NCBI GenBank assembly: GCA_900112995.1
Contig: FONU01000027.1
Span: forward strand, 1 to 33,025
Source: [Lactobacillus] rogosae
GTDB lineage: Bacteria; Bacillota; Clostridia; Lachnospirales; Lachnospiraceae
Direction of reading: 5' to 3'
Length of the DNA stretch: 33,025 nucleotides
Shown: positions 24,437 through 31,948 of the stretch, in pieces
How the letters are laid out: every line of letters starts with the position of its first letter
How positions within the stretch are numbered: the stretch's first letter is position 1
The notes under the pieces: generated by a model
What the model was told of the DNA's origin: nothing
Seen by the model: the letters and a program-made list of their open reading frames with translations, nothing else
Database searches by the model: none
Program-made: the position numbers and the translations under genes

Positions 24437-25612
24437 TTATTTTAACTTCTTTAAATATGTAAGCTCTGTTGTATTGGAATCAGCATTTAACATAAGGTTG
24501 ATATCGTTAATCATACTTCCGATTGTATCTGCAATCTGGAAGAAATCTGGTGTTGTACACCATACATTTCCATCCTTAACAGCCTTTAAATCAGAAAGAA
24601 CACTGTTATAACCTGTGAAATCACTAAGTGTTGATGGCTTACCGCCAAGATTCCATACATAGATTACATAATCTGCATCTTTGGCTTTCTCATAAAAGCT
24701 TTCGATACCCATCTCCTGTGTTCCTGTCTTATCTGTATTAAGGTCAGAGAACACATAATTACCACCTGCTATATTTACCATCTGTGCAAGATAATCTCCT
24801 GCATTTCTTACATAAAGCTTGCCCTTAGATGTAATGTAGAATACTGCAACTGACTTACCTGTATTTTCAGCCTTTGAAAGAGTATCTACATATGCTGCCT
24901 GTGCATTATACATCTGTGTTGCAGACTCTTCTTTATCACAAAGTGCCGCATAAAGCTTAGCCCATTCTACTCTTCCTAATGGATGATCTTCATATGTAGA
25001 CTGGTCCAATATATAGTTAATTCCTAATTCCTTTAACTTCTCTGCTACATCTGGAACACTTGTAAGCATTGTTGAGAATATTGCAAGTGTTGGTGCTCCT
25101 GCTATTATTGTTTCATAATCAGGTGCTTTGTAATCGCCAACATAAGTAAGCTTTCCATCATCAAATGCCTGCTTAACTGCATCTATATACCACGATTTCT
25201 TTTCGTAAGTAACCTGGCTTATGCTGTCAAGACAATCACTTGCGCTCATAAGTGATGTTACTGGTGTAGATGATACAAGCATATTAGTTACAGGTGCATT
25301 TAATACTACAGTGTCAGAATCGATTCCTGATGGTGTAGACATTCCCTCTGGAACAAGTAAAAGCTTTGACTGCTTAGATACAATTGCCGTATCTTCATCT
25401 CTGTTAGTTATTGTAATAAGCTTATAACCGCCCTTGTAATAATCTACAGAGAAAAGCTTTGCATACTGTAATTCCATTGAATGGTCATACACAAGTTCTC
25501 CATCATAGTTACCATTAGCTGACTGGTTCTGTGTACCACATCCACTCATTGCAAGTGTAGACACAAGCATTACGATTGTGAGCAGAAGTGACAGAAATCT
25601 TTTTTTCTTCAT
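24437..25612 (-). CDS. btuF: Corrinoid-type ABC transporter substrate-binding lipoprotein
   Basis: This is a 391-residue exported lipoprotein. A basic start (MKKKR), a hydrophobic stretch and the lipobox LAMSGCG place the lipidated cysteine at residue 25. The mature part resembles the BtuF/FepB helical-backbone class III binding proteins (PF01497), with a first lobe containing NAPVTNMLVSS, an APTLAIFSTML segment, and a second lobe with DADYVIYVWNLGG and VWCTTPDFFQIADTIGSM. It is the first gene under the cobalamin riboswitch, which makes corrinoid the likely ligand. AAGGAG lies 7 nt before the ATG. Confidence 0.9.
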   Translation of the reverse strand: MKKKRFLSLLLTIVMLVSTLAMSGCGTQNQSANGNYDGELVYDHSMELQYAKLFSVDYYKGGYKLITITNRDEDTAIVSKQSKLLLVPEGMSTPSGIDSDTVVLNAPVTNMLVSSTPVTSLMSASDCLDSISQVTYEKKSWYIDAVKQAFDDGKLTYVGDYKAPDYETIIAGAPTLAIFSTMLTSVPDVAEKLKELGINYILDQSTYEDHPLGRVEWAKLYAALCDKEESATQMYNAQAAYVDTLSKAENTGKSVAVFYITSKGKLYVRNAGDYLAQMVNIAGGNYVFSDLNTDKTGTQEMGIESFYEKAKDADYVIYVWNLGGKPSTLSDFTGYNSVLSDLKAVKDGNVWCTTPDFFQIADTIGSMINDINLMLNADSNTTELTYLKKLK

Positions 25613-25734
25613 TTTCGTTCTCCTTTTCTTTTCTTATGAAGTACTTTGATGATTACGTTATTATCAGCAGAAAAGGAACAGACACATATGTGTCTTGCAC
25701 AATCCGGAATAAAACTTCCTAATTGCCTAAGAAA

Positions 25735-25868
25735 GAATCCTGCTTCGCAGGATTCTCCGCCTGCGGCGGGACGCTTTAGCGGCATCTACATTACCGCCGC
25801 AGTACGAACCTGCCCGGAGGGCTTTTTATGCAATAGGAAATTCCAGAGGATTTCCTATTGCATAAAAA
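25735..25868. repeat. GC-rich palindrome cluster in the btuF leader
   Basis: In an AT-rich genome this stretch holds four close palindromes. These are a 9-bp hairpin GAATCCTGC/GCAGGATTC (25735-25755), a stem CTGCGGCGG/CCGCCGCAG (25761-25769 with 25794-25802), a GCCC-gga-GGGC hairpin (25812-25822), and a perfect 19-bp inverted repeat (25823-25841 with 25850-25868). It sits between the riboswitch terminator and btuF and resembles an inserted REP/MITE-like element; that origin is inferred. Confidence 0.6.
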
Positions 25869-25899
25869 ACAATAGTCTGTTGTTCTCGCAACGACTATT
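25864..25899 (-). terminator. Riboswitch-controlled intrinsic terminator
   Basis: An 11-bp stem with one bulged base (25871-25882 with 25889-25899) is followed on the minus strand by G and six Ts. It lies about 10 nt past the aptamer, where the expression platform of a transcription-terminating cobalamin riboswitch is expected. Confidence 0.75.
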
Positions 25900-25909
25900 A
25901 TAACTCTGC

Positions 25910-26082
25910 CTGTAAGCCGGTCTTCTGACTCACAGATCATAAGCAATATCCGCCTTCCCAGAACAGCTTATATAAAGCTTATTCCAGTGGCATATATGGA
26001 TATCGCCTCCCTGTATACAGCAGCGGAACTGTTCAGGATTCACACCTGATTCCCTGAAATACTTATCGTACTTCGCTTACAG
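25910..26082 (-). promoter_or_regulatory. Cobalamin riboswitch aptamer
   Basis: The minus strand contains the B12 box GAGTCAGAAGACCGGCTT near the 3' end and, 5' to it, the conserved core GGGAATCAGGTGTGAATCC, then CCGCTGCTGTATACAGGGAG, GCGATAT and GCCACTGG. The closing P1 stem is perfect over 8 bp (CTGTAAGC at 26082-26075 with GCTTACAG at 25917-25910). It lies 300 nt before btuF, so adenosylcobalamin or a related corrinoid should reduce expression of the whole uptake and synthesis operon. Confidence 0.95.
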
Positions 26083-26159
26083 TGATTATTTCGTTATCAT
26101 CTGGATTTATATCCAGCGTTCATTATTTCATATTATTACTAGAAATGCAATTATTAATT

Positions 26160-27689
26160 TCAATTGTTTTTCTTTTTTCTTTTTACTATAACGGTTGTGA
26201 GATATACATCAGCATTTTCAAGTTCTTCAAGGCTGTGATATATCTTTTCACTATCCATTCCACAGTTAGATACTGCATTTATCTCATACATTTCTCCTGC
26301 TTCCTGTCGTGCGCGCAGTGCCTTAACTAACTGCTTAAGACCTCTTCCTGACTTCATATATATAAGTGTTCCGTTATATGAAAATGTATTCTCTATATTA
26401 TCTGATGATGGAATAATATGTATCTCTTCGCCCTTCTCGCCTAAAGATATGCCAAGCCTTGCCGCAACAGCACAAAATGACGGAACTCCGCTTACTATCT
26501 CAGCCCTCCATCCATTAGCCCTCGCACGCTTATGCATATACATATATGTAGAATATATGCTTGGGTCTCCGATTGTAATCATTCCAATCTTCTTACCCTG
26601 ATAAAGATATTCTTCAATTGCTTCATATATCTTATTATGTGAAATTTCAAGCTTTCCTTCATCCTTAATCATAGGAAACGGCATACACAAAACTGGCTTC
26701 GTGGAAATTTCACTACAAGCCTGCTCTGCTATGCGGTACGCATAACATTCTTCCTTGGATACTGCTGGAATAACTATTAAATCGCACGACTTAATCACTT
26801 CCAGTTCCTGTAATGTCATCTGCTTAGGATTGCCTGTACCCACTCCAATGCCATATAATATTCCACTCTTTTTATCAGGCAAATTATCTGTATCTGATAC
26901 ATTTTCTAATGCTTTCACTGCCTTTTGCAAATGTGATAAATACACCTGACGTACTGCTGGATATTCACCTATACCCTTTATAACACATTGTGGTGTGTAT
27001 CCATTAGCTTTTAATATAGTGGCAAAGGACTCGTCATCTCCTGCCATATCATTATTAGCGTGGTCGCCTGCAACTAACATAAGCGGTGCAAGAAGAACAC
27101 CCGTGTTGACAATTCCTTCTTCTCTCATATCGCTAATTACATCTTCAATTGTTCTCTTTCCCTCAACTGTTGCGATATATACAGGCTTTCCTGCGTATTC
27201 CCTTAACGCCTGTTCCATTACCCTGTAACTGCTGTCAGCCATATGCTCTGTTCCGTGTCCCATAAATATCAATACTGAATTACCAGTAAGCTCTTTTAAC
27301 GACTCCCACAAAGCCTTGGCAACATCTGTATAATCATCAGCATTTGCCAAAAGTGCATCAGCTACAACTACCTTATTAAATAAATGCCTGCACTCCTCTA
27401 CTGCATTTTTCATCTGGTTATTCTCAATTCCGTCTATTACGTGTGTTGGAAATACAACAACCTGTGTTACGTCCTGCTCTTTTAAGCTTATAAGTGCCTC
27501 AAGCGGACTTTTCGCATTAATATGTTCCTTCTCCTGCATATGCTTTCTTACAATTGTGCTTGATACTGCCTCTTCTACAATTGTATCCGGATAAAGCATA
27601 CTTACCTGTTGCTTAATAGCTGTAATATTCTTAGTTCTTGTATCTGTATAAGTTGTTCCAAAACTTACAATTAAAATAGCTTTCTTCAT
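26160..27689 (-). CDS. cbiK/cbiL: CbiK-CbiL fusion: sirohydrochlorin cobaltochelatase / cobalt-factor II C20-methyltransferase
   Basis: This 509-residue frame joins the first two dedicated steps of the anaerobic pathway. Residues 1 to about 265 are CbiK: ILIVSFGTTYTDTR at the N-terminus, FPTHVIDGIE, and metal-site residues His145 (MGHGTEH), Glu176 (ATVEGKRT) and His210 (VAGDHANNDMAGDD), which match the His/Glu/His pattern of Salmonella CbiK. Residues 276-509 are CbiL, a tetrapyrrole methylase: GILYGIGVGTGNPKQMTL, MITIGDPSIYSTYMYM and IVSGVPSFCAVAARLG. Cobalt would be inserted into sirohydrochlorin and the product methylated at C20 by the same polypeptide. The gene precedes the riboswitch, so it is transcribed separately from the main operon. 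It lies 15 bp after the Cys-rich gene. Confidence 0.95.
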   Translation of the reverse strand: MKKAILIVSFGTTYTDTRTKNITAIKQQVSMLYPDTIVEEAVSSTIVRKHMQEKEHINAKSPLEALISLKEQDVTQVVVFPTHVIDGIENNQMKNAVEECRHLFNKVVVADALLANADDYTDVAKALWESLKELTGNSVLIFMGHGTEHMADSSYRVMEQALREYAGKPVYIATVEGKRTIEDVISDMREEGIVNTGVLLAPLMLVAGDHANNDMAGDDESFATILKANGYTPQCVIKGIGEYPAVRQVYLSHLQKAVKALENVSDTDNLPDKKSGILYGIGVGTGNPKQMTLQELEVIKSCDLIVIPAVSKEECYAYRIAEQACSEISTKPVLCMPFPMIKDEGKLEISHNKIYEAIEEYLYQGKKIGMITIGDPSIYSTYMYMHKRARANGWRAEIVSGVPSFCAVAARLGISLGEKGEEIHIIPSSDNIENTFSYNGTLIYMKSGRGLKQLVKALRARQEAGEMYEINAVSNCGMDSEKIYHSLEELENADVYLTTVIVKRKKKNN

Positions 27690-27704
27690 CGTATTTCTTA
27701 TCCT

Positions 27705-27959
27705 TTATCTCATCTTCTTTGATAAAAATTGTATTATATGATCATAATTCTCAGGAATATGCGGAAATGTACAATTGGTACAATCCTTGATACGCTTTCC
27801 ACTTGCTCTTGTTATATAATTCGGCGTTCCCAGACAATCAGTATAACAATTCATAGGACAATAACAAAAAAGGCAGTTAAAATCCTGCCCTTCTTCTATC
27901 TTATGGCAAGGGTAATACTTACACTGGTCATTCTTAAAATACCTGTAACTGTTCTCCAT
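27705..27959 (-). CDS. Cysteine-rich small domain protein (PF04071-like)
   Basis: This 84-residue protein has nine cysteines (13, 18, 29, 32, 34, 38, 42, 60, 63) in a pattern such as CKYYPCH, CLFCYCPMNCYTDC and CTNCTFPH, resembling the cysteine-rich small domain family often encoded with cobalamin genes. The cysteines suggest metal or iron-sulfur cluster binding. Its direct linkage with cbiK-cbiL makes a role around cobalt insertion or redox support conceivable, but no function is established. AAGGAG lies 9 nt before the ATG. Confidence 0.82.
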   Translation of the reverse strand: MENSYRYFKNDQCKYYPCHKIEEGQDFNCLFCYCPMNCYTDCLGTPNYITRASGKRIKDCTNCTFPHIPENYDHIIQFLSKKMR

Positions 27960-27990
27960 TACATCTGTCTCCTTATGTATTATGCTTAAT

Positions 27991-28020
27991 ACTATACTCT
28001 GCCACGCTATTTTAATGCAA
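27991..28020 (-). promoter_or_regulatory. Possible promoter of the Cys-rich protein-cbiK/cbiL unit
   Basis: TTGCAT (28020-28015), 18 bp and TATAGT (27996-27991) lie about 30 bp before the start codon. The leader is too short for a riboswitch, and no B12 box is seen before this unit. Confidence 0.5.
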
Positions 28021-28108
28021 TACCATAATAATATTTTATTGCTGGTTACTCAAACTGTGCATTTCTTATGTTTTAATAATACCAGTTCTTATATATCAGC
28101 AAACCTTT

Positions 28109-28645
28109 CTAAAAATGGGATAAAACAGCCACGACTTCTGTTAAGTCAGATGCAAAATATATATCTTTCTGACGTTCATTAGTTGACAATCCCATTGCAA
28201 TCATATGAGACAGAAATTCTTTAATACTGTCATAATATCCATTAAGATTGTAGAATATGCACGGTGCTGAAAGCTGGTTAAGAGATAACTTTGACATAAC
28301 TTCAGTTATCTCTTCAAGCGTACCTGTTCCACCCGGAAATGCTATAAAAGCATCACCAAGTTCTATCATCTTTGTCTTTCTCTCTGTCATATCTTTAGTT
28401 ACAATCAGTTCTGTTATCTCGTCATACTGAACTTCTGCCTCTACAAAGAACTGTGGCTCAACGCCGGTTACTCTGCCACCTTCCATAAGCACACTTTCTG
28501 CAAGTTCGCCCATAAGCCCTGTCTTAGAACCACCATATATTAAAGTGTGTCCATTTGCTCCTATCCATTTTCCAAGTTCCCTTACAGCTATTGAAAATGT
28601 ATCATCTATGCCTTTGTTAGCTCCTAAATACACTGTTATGTTCAC
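28109..28645 (-). CDS. LOG-family (TIGR00730) nucleoside monophosphate phosphoribohydrolase-like protein
   Basis: This is a Rossmann-fold protein of about 178 residues, of the family formerly annotated as lysine decarboxylase. The diagnostic PGGxGTxxE motif appears in IAFPGGTGTLEEITEVMS, with LIYGGSKTGLMGELA and MTERKTKM. Characterised members cleave cytokinin-type or other nucleoside 5'-monophosphates; the bacterial substrate is uncertain. The frame opens with a GTG at 28657, but that codon lies within an AGGTGG ribosome site. The next GTG (28645, product MNITVYLGANKG) is 8 nt downstream and preferred. It is not obviously part of the B12 locus. Confidence 0.88.
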   Translation of the reverse strand: MNITVYLGANKGIDDTFSIAVRELGKWIGANGHTLIYGGSKTGLMGELAESVLMEGGRVTGVEPQFFVEAEVQYDEITELIVTKDMTERKTKMIELGDAFIAFPGGTGTLEEITEVMSKLSLNQLSAPCIFYNLNGYYDSIKEFLSHMIAMGLSTNERQKDIYFASDLTEVVAVLSHF

Positions 28646-28711
28646 TTTGTTATCCACCTATTCTTTATTAATTCAGGTTATTTGTTTGGCACTGATATGT
28701 AATTATCTTCA

Positions 28712-28786
28712 TTAATATCGCTTCATTTTTTCAGAGAGTGCTTCAGCTTCTATTTTATCTTTCTCCAGCCCTTTTTCTAACATCAT
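28712..28786 (-). CDS. Possible 24-residue small protein
   Basis: A short frame starts ATG ATG at 28786 with a GGAG site 8 nt upstream, and encodes a Lys/Glu-rich amphipathic helix-like peptide (LEKGLEKDKIEAEALSEKMK). It lies in the otherwise gene-free stretch 28646-29086, before the LOG gene. It could be a real small protein, the scrap of a larger gene, or chance. No homology is recognised. Confidence 0.3.
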   Translation of the reverse strand: MMLEKGLEKDKIEAEALSEKMKRY

Positions 28787-29086
28787 ACTTTTATCTCCAT
28801 TCTGTAAAAATCACGCTTTTATAAAATGATACTTAATAAATTACTTAACGCAAATCTCTATACTCTGCTTTTTACAACAATTATTTCTTTAATTATATCA
28901 AGATACATTTATCTTGTCACGGCTTTTTGTAACAAATGGCACGAAATAATAAATAATTCCAAATACAGCTATACTTCCCAGCATAATGCCAATCATCTGA
29001 TTTACACTTACCACATTTCCCTAAAATACCGGATTGCAATCAAGAGTGTCTCTTATTGCATCAACAATACTATTTTATTTAGTGCT

Positions 29087-29203
29087 CACTTTTCAAAAGC
29101 TGTTGAAGAATATATAGATTACTACAATAATAAAAGAATTCAGGCAAAGACAAAATGGATGCCACCTGTGCAATACAGGATAGCATCCATGCGTTCAGCC
29201 TAA
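29087..29203 (+). pseudogene. IS3-family transposase (OrfB/integrase core) C-terminal remnant
   Basis: The plus strand encodes KAVEEYIDYYNNKRIQAKTK followed by WMPPVQYRIASM, the typical C-terminal end of IS3/IS150-type OrfB, with a stop at 29203. The frame is open back to 28826, but the upstream residues do not resemble a transposase and lack DDE residues. No terminal inverted repeat was found. The fragment is a scar of an old insertion. Confidence 0.82.
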
Positions 29204-29348
29204 TTCATAAATATTATTCTGGTTTCATTTCATACATAAATTAATTCTACTTTCAGTTTTATTTGTTTTATGAACCTGTTCTATACTATCTGATCATAAT
29301 AGGCAAAAGCATTTCTCATGAATTTCCTATATTTTCTCGTTTTTAATG

Positions 29349-30581
29349 TTAGATTCCACCAAAACATTCCCTAATTTTCTTGGAAATATCAAAATCAACA
29401 AAACCTTTCTGTGCCATGTCATCGAGCATCTCACACGTTTTTTCGTGCGATAAACCTTTCTTATATGGTCTGTCCTCGGTTAATGCCTGATAAATATCAA
29501 TACATGCCATAATACGTTCCGGTTCATTTAATTCAGCTGCGGTTTTTCCAAAAGGATACCCTTTTCCATTTAATTTTTCATGATGGAAAGACGCCCAATC
29601 TCGTATTTCTTCAAAATCTTCAACTTCTGATAATATAATATATGTATAACCAGCATGATTTTTCATTTTTGAAAATTCATCATCCGTAAGCTTATCCGGT
29701 TTTTCTAAAATTTCATTGTCTACTGCCATTTTCCCAATATCATGCAGTGCACCAGCCAGATACATTTTTTGCACATTAATAGAATCAAATCCTATATATT
29801 GAGCAAAAAGAGCTGCTTTTTCAGCCACTCCTATAGAATGTCTGCTTGTAAAAGAAGATTTATAATCTACAATCTTTGCAAAAAAATCTGCGACATTTTT
29901 ACACGTTTTCCAATCGAAAACCTGTTTTTGTCTTGGGATAATCTCCCATAGCTTCATTTCAAAAGAATTATCACTTAAACACGTAAAAGATTCGAAATGT
30001 GTGAATGCATGAAAAAAGGCATTCACACATTCTGAATCGAATAATCCATCCTTATTTTTCAAAAGAAACTGACATATAAAATTCCAACTGTTATTTCCAG
30101 ATCCTGTGTTATTTCCTATAATATCAATGGTATCTGCAAGATGAATAATCCTTGCAAACAACGGAATTTCATTCCACTTTTTTTGAAAAGGACCTGTTCC
30201 ATCGGCATGTTCATGATGATACAAAATCACATTTGACACATCTGTTTTAAATGGAATTTTAGTAATATTTTTTTCTCCATAAATACAATGAAGATTTGTT
30301 TTTTTCTCGGATAAATCTTTTTTACAATTAATGACGGAATCCTTTTTCAGTTCTTCCGAAATATATTGTGTCAAAGCATTATCATGCAGTAAAGCACACA
30401 TGGCTAAATCTTGTAACTCATCACCTTGAATTTTCCAATATTCTGCCATACGTATACTTATATAAGCCACTCTTTTTCCATGTTTGTTTTTGATATTTAC
30501 AAACTCTGCTTCTATACAGTCCAAAGCATAAGAACAGGCTCCTACAAGTCCGATGATATCTATACTTAGTTCTTCTTTCAT
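29349..30581 (-). CDS. Tandem HD-GYP domain protein (predicted cyclic-di-nucleotide phosphodiesterase)
   Basis: This 410-residue soluble protein has two HD-type halves. The N-terminal half has KHGKRVAYIS (His34), CALLHDN (His66-Asp67) and YHHEHADGTGP (122-130). The C-terminal half has TSRHSIGVAEKAA (His248), ALHDIGKMAV (His280-Asp281), NHAGYTYIIL (His309) and FHHEKLNGKGYP (333-342). The C-terminal half is a full HD-GYP domain; the N-terminal one is a diverged copy. HD-GYP proteins hydrolyse cyclic di-GMP or other cyclic dinucleotides. No receiver or sensor domain is attached. An AGGA site lies 8 nt before the ATG. Confidence 0.88.
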   Translation of the reverse strand: MKEELSIDIIGLVGACSYALDCIEAEFVNIKNKHGKRVAYISIRMAEYWKIQGDELQDLAMCALLHDNALTQYISEELKKDSVINCKKDLSEKKTNLHCIYGEKNITKIPFKTDVSNVILYHHEHADGTGPFQKKWNEIPLFARIIHLADTIDIIGNNTGSGNNSWNFICQFLLKNKDGLFDSECVNAFFHAFTHFESFTCLSDNSFEMKLWEIIPRQKQVFDWKTCKNVADFFAKIVDYKSSFTSRHSIGVAEKAALFAQYIGFDSINVQKMYLAGALHDIGKMAVDNEILEKPDKLTDDEFSKMKNHAGYTYIILSEVEDFEEIRDWASFHHEKLNGKGYPFGKTAAELNEPERIMACIDIYQALTEDRPYKKGLSHEKTCEMLDDMAQKGFVDFDISKKIRECFGGI

Positions 30582-30596
30582 TGGTATAATCCTATC

Positions 30597-30626
30597 TTAA
30601 TACATTTATGCTTCTTTAGCGGTCAA
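30597..30626 (-). promoter_or_regulatory. Possible promoter of the HD-GYP gene
   Basis: TTGACC (30626-30621), 18 bp and TATTAA (30602-30597) lie just before the gene in the 82-bp gap after the Fur-family gene. Confidence 0.5.
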
Positions 30627-30663
30627 TATAAACAGTCCATAACTCAACTTATACATTGCTTTC

Positions 30664-31071
30664 CTATCCATACTGTTCCTCCTTTACCTTCTCCCTGCAT
30701 TTCGGGCAAATACCTTTAAATGAAATATCATAATCCACAAATTCAATTCCATGAGTGTTATGAATTCTTTCCAGCAAATCCGGTATTTGATCCATATCCA
30801 CATCAAAAATTTCACCGCACTTTATACATCTTACATGGTAATGATTTTTCAATGTAAAATCAAATCGGTTTGGTCCATCCGGAACTTCAACCTTTCTTAA
30901 TGCACCTTCCTCTACCAATATATCAAGATTTCTATATACAGTTCCTTTTCCAATTGTTGGATATTCTTCTTTTATAAATTCATACACTTCATTTGCCGTA
31001 ACGTGTCTTTTCATCTCATACACAGCGTTTCGTACTAAATCTTTTTGAATGGTATTTCTCCTACTTGTCAT
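30664..31071 (-). CDS. perR: Fur-family regulator, PerR-like
   Basis: This 135-residue Fur-family repressor has an N-terminal winged helix (RHVTANEVYEFIKEEYPTIG, then KGTVYRNLDILVEEGALRKV) and a C-terminal metal-binding/dimerisation domain with HYHVRCIKCGEIFDVD and ICPKC. The four structural zinc cysteines (82, 85, 122, 125) are present. His23, His77 and His79 are in positions expected for regulatory metal binding. The neighbours (YaaA, Bcp) are peroxide-defence proteins, which favours PerR (peroxide sensor) over Fur; sequence alone does not settle this. AAGGAGG lies close to the ATG. Confidence 0.88.
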   Translation of the reverse strand: MTSRRNTIQKDLVRNAVYEMKRHVTANEVYEFIKEEYPTIGKGTVYRNLDILVEEGALRKVEVPDGPNRFDFTLKNHYHVRCIKCGEIFDVDMDQIPDLLERIHNTHGIEFVDYDISFKGICPKCREKVKEEQYG

Positions 31072-31105
31072 CTGTCCTCCTTGTTAGGATTAGTTCTTAA
31101 TAAGG

Positions 31106-31161
31106 ATTATATACCACCATTATCCTGTTGTCAATGAAAATAGTAATAATTCTCATTATTA
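31106..31161 (-). promoter_or_regulatory. Consensus promoter and Fur/PerR-box-like palindrome before perR
   Basis: TTGACA (31134-31129), 17 bp and TATAAT (31111-31106) give a perfect sigma-A promoter. Ten bases upstream lies the palindrome TAATAAT-GAGA-ATTATTA (31144-31161), close to Fur/PerR box patterns. Autoregulation is likely. The same site is 38 bp downstream of the yaaA stop. Confidence 0.78.
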
Positions 31162-31198
31162 TAAAAATTTCCAAACTGAGCATCTTTTACCTGAATAA

Positions 31199-31948
31199 CT
31201 ATTTTATTTTACATTCAAATACATATTCTGAATCTGAAGATAAATCAGACCTAAACGAATATCCGAGTCTGTCAAATTTCTGAATCTCCACCGGATTTTC
31301 AATATTATTTTCCGCTATGAATCTGACCATTTCACCACGAGCCATCTTGGCATAGGTACCTTTTGTTACCAATTTATCTCCGGATAACTCACAAAATACA
31401 ATCGTAATATATCTGTCCTGTGGTGTCAGATACTTTTCTATACATTTTGAGTATTCTTTTGATGCAAGATTAATGATAATCCTACTGTCATCGATTACTG
31501 AGCGGTATAACAAGTCTCTCCAGTACTCATACAGATTTTTTGCATCTCCAATTCCAACCTTTGCCTGCATTTCAAGACGATAAGGAGTCACACCATCCAT
31601 TGGTTTTAAAATGCCATAAAACGCAGACAGGATTCTTAAATGATTTTGCAAATACTCAAACTGCTGGATTTCAAACACAGATGGTGCCATATATTGAAAT
31701 GCAATCCCTTCATATGCTAAAACAGCCGGAGTAAGCCCGTTATAAAGATCCATATTTTCCAATCTGTTAAAGTTCTGCTCTGCAATCTTGTCATTACATT
31801 TCCAGATAGCTTTCAGTTCTTCTTTTGATTTGCTTTTCATCCAGTTTAATACTTCTGCTGTCTTATCAATATAGACAGGCAGTTCAACCGGTGCTAAGTT
31901 ATCGGTATCTACAATCATCTTTTTTGCAGGTGATAAAATAATCTTCAT
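31199..31948 (-). CDS. yaaA: Peroxide stress protein YaaA (DUF328)
   Basis: This 249-residue YaaA family protein begins MKIILSPAKKM, the invariant N-terminus, and carries FQYMAPSVF, LRILSAFYGILKPMDGVTPYRLEM and the C-terminal KGTYAKMARGEMVRFI. In E. coli YaaA lowers free intracellular iron during hydrogen peroxide stress and binds DNA. It overlaps the bcp stop by one base (TAATG), so translation is coupled, and it lies next to a PerR-like regulator. Confidence 0.95.
   Translation of the reverse strand: MKIILSPAKKMIVDTDNLAPVELPVYIDKTAEVLNWMKSKSKEELKAIWKCNDKIAEQNFNRLENMDLYNGLTPAVLAYEGIAFQYMAPSVFEIQQFEYLQNHLRILSAFYGILKPMDGVTPYRLEMQAKVGIGDAKNLYEYWRDLLYRSVIDDSRIIINLASKEYSKCIEKYLTPQDRYITIVFCELSGDKLVTKGTYAKMARGEMVRFIAENNIENPVEIQKFDRLGYSFRSDLSSDSEYVFECKIK

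Noticed and set aside
24400-24437. Terminator directly after btuF
   Set aside because: The best hairpin has a bulge and no T-tract, so it is not convincing and the operon was kept continuous.
26084-26159. Exact promoter of the riboswitch transcript
   Set aside because: Several AT-rich -35/-10 pairs are possible (for example after TTGAAA or TTGCAT) but none has clearly good spacing, so none was annotated.
27960-28108. Possible second cobalamin riboswitch before the Cys-rich protein/cbiK-cbiL unit
   Set aside because: No B12 box or conserved core can be found and the gap is too short for an aptamer of about 170 nt.
6564-28645. Defence or phage system hidden in the B12 region
   Set aside because: Every substantial frame is explained by cobalamin, transport or known-fold proteins on the minus strand; opposite-strand frames are shadows.
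28826-29086. N-terminal part of the plus-strand frame ending in the IS3 transposase tail
   Set aside because: Its residues show no transposase motif; only the last 38 or so residues match, so the rest is unrelated DNA in the same frame.
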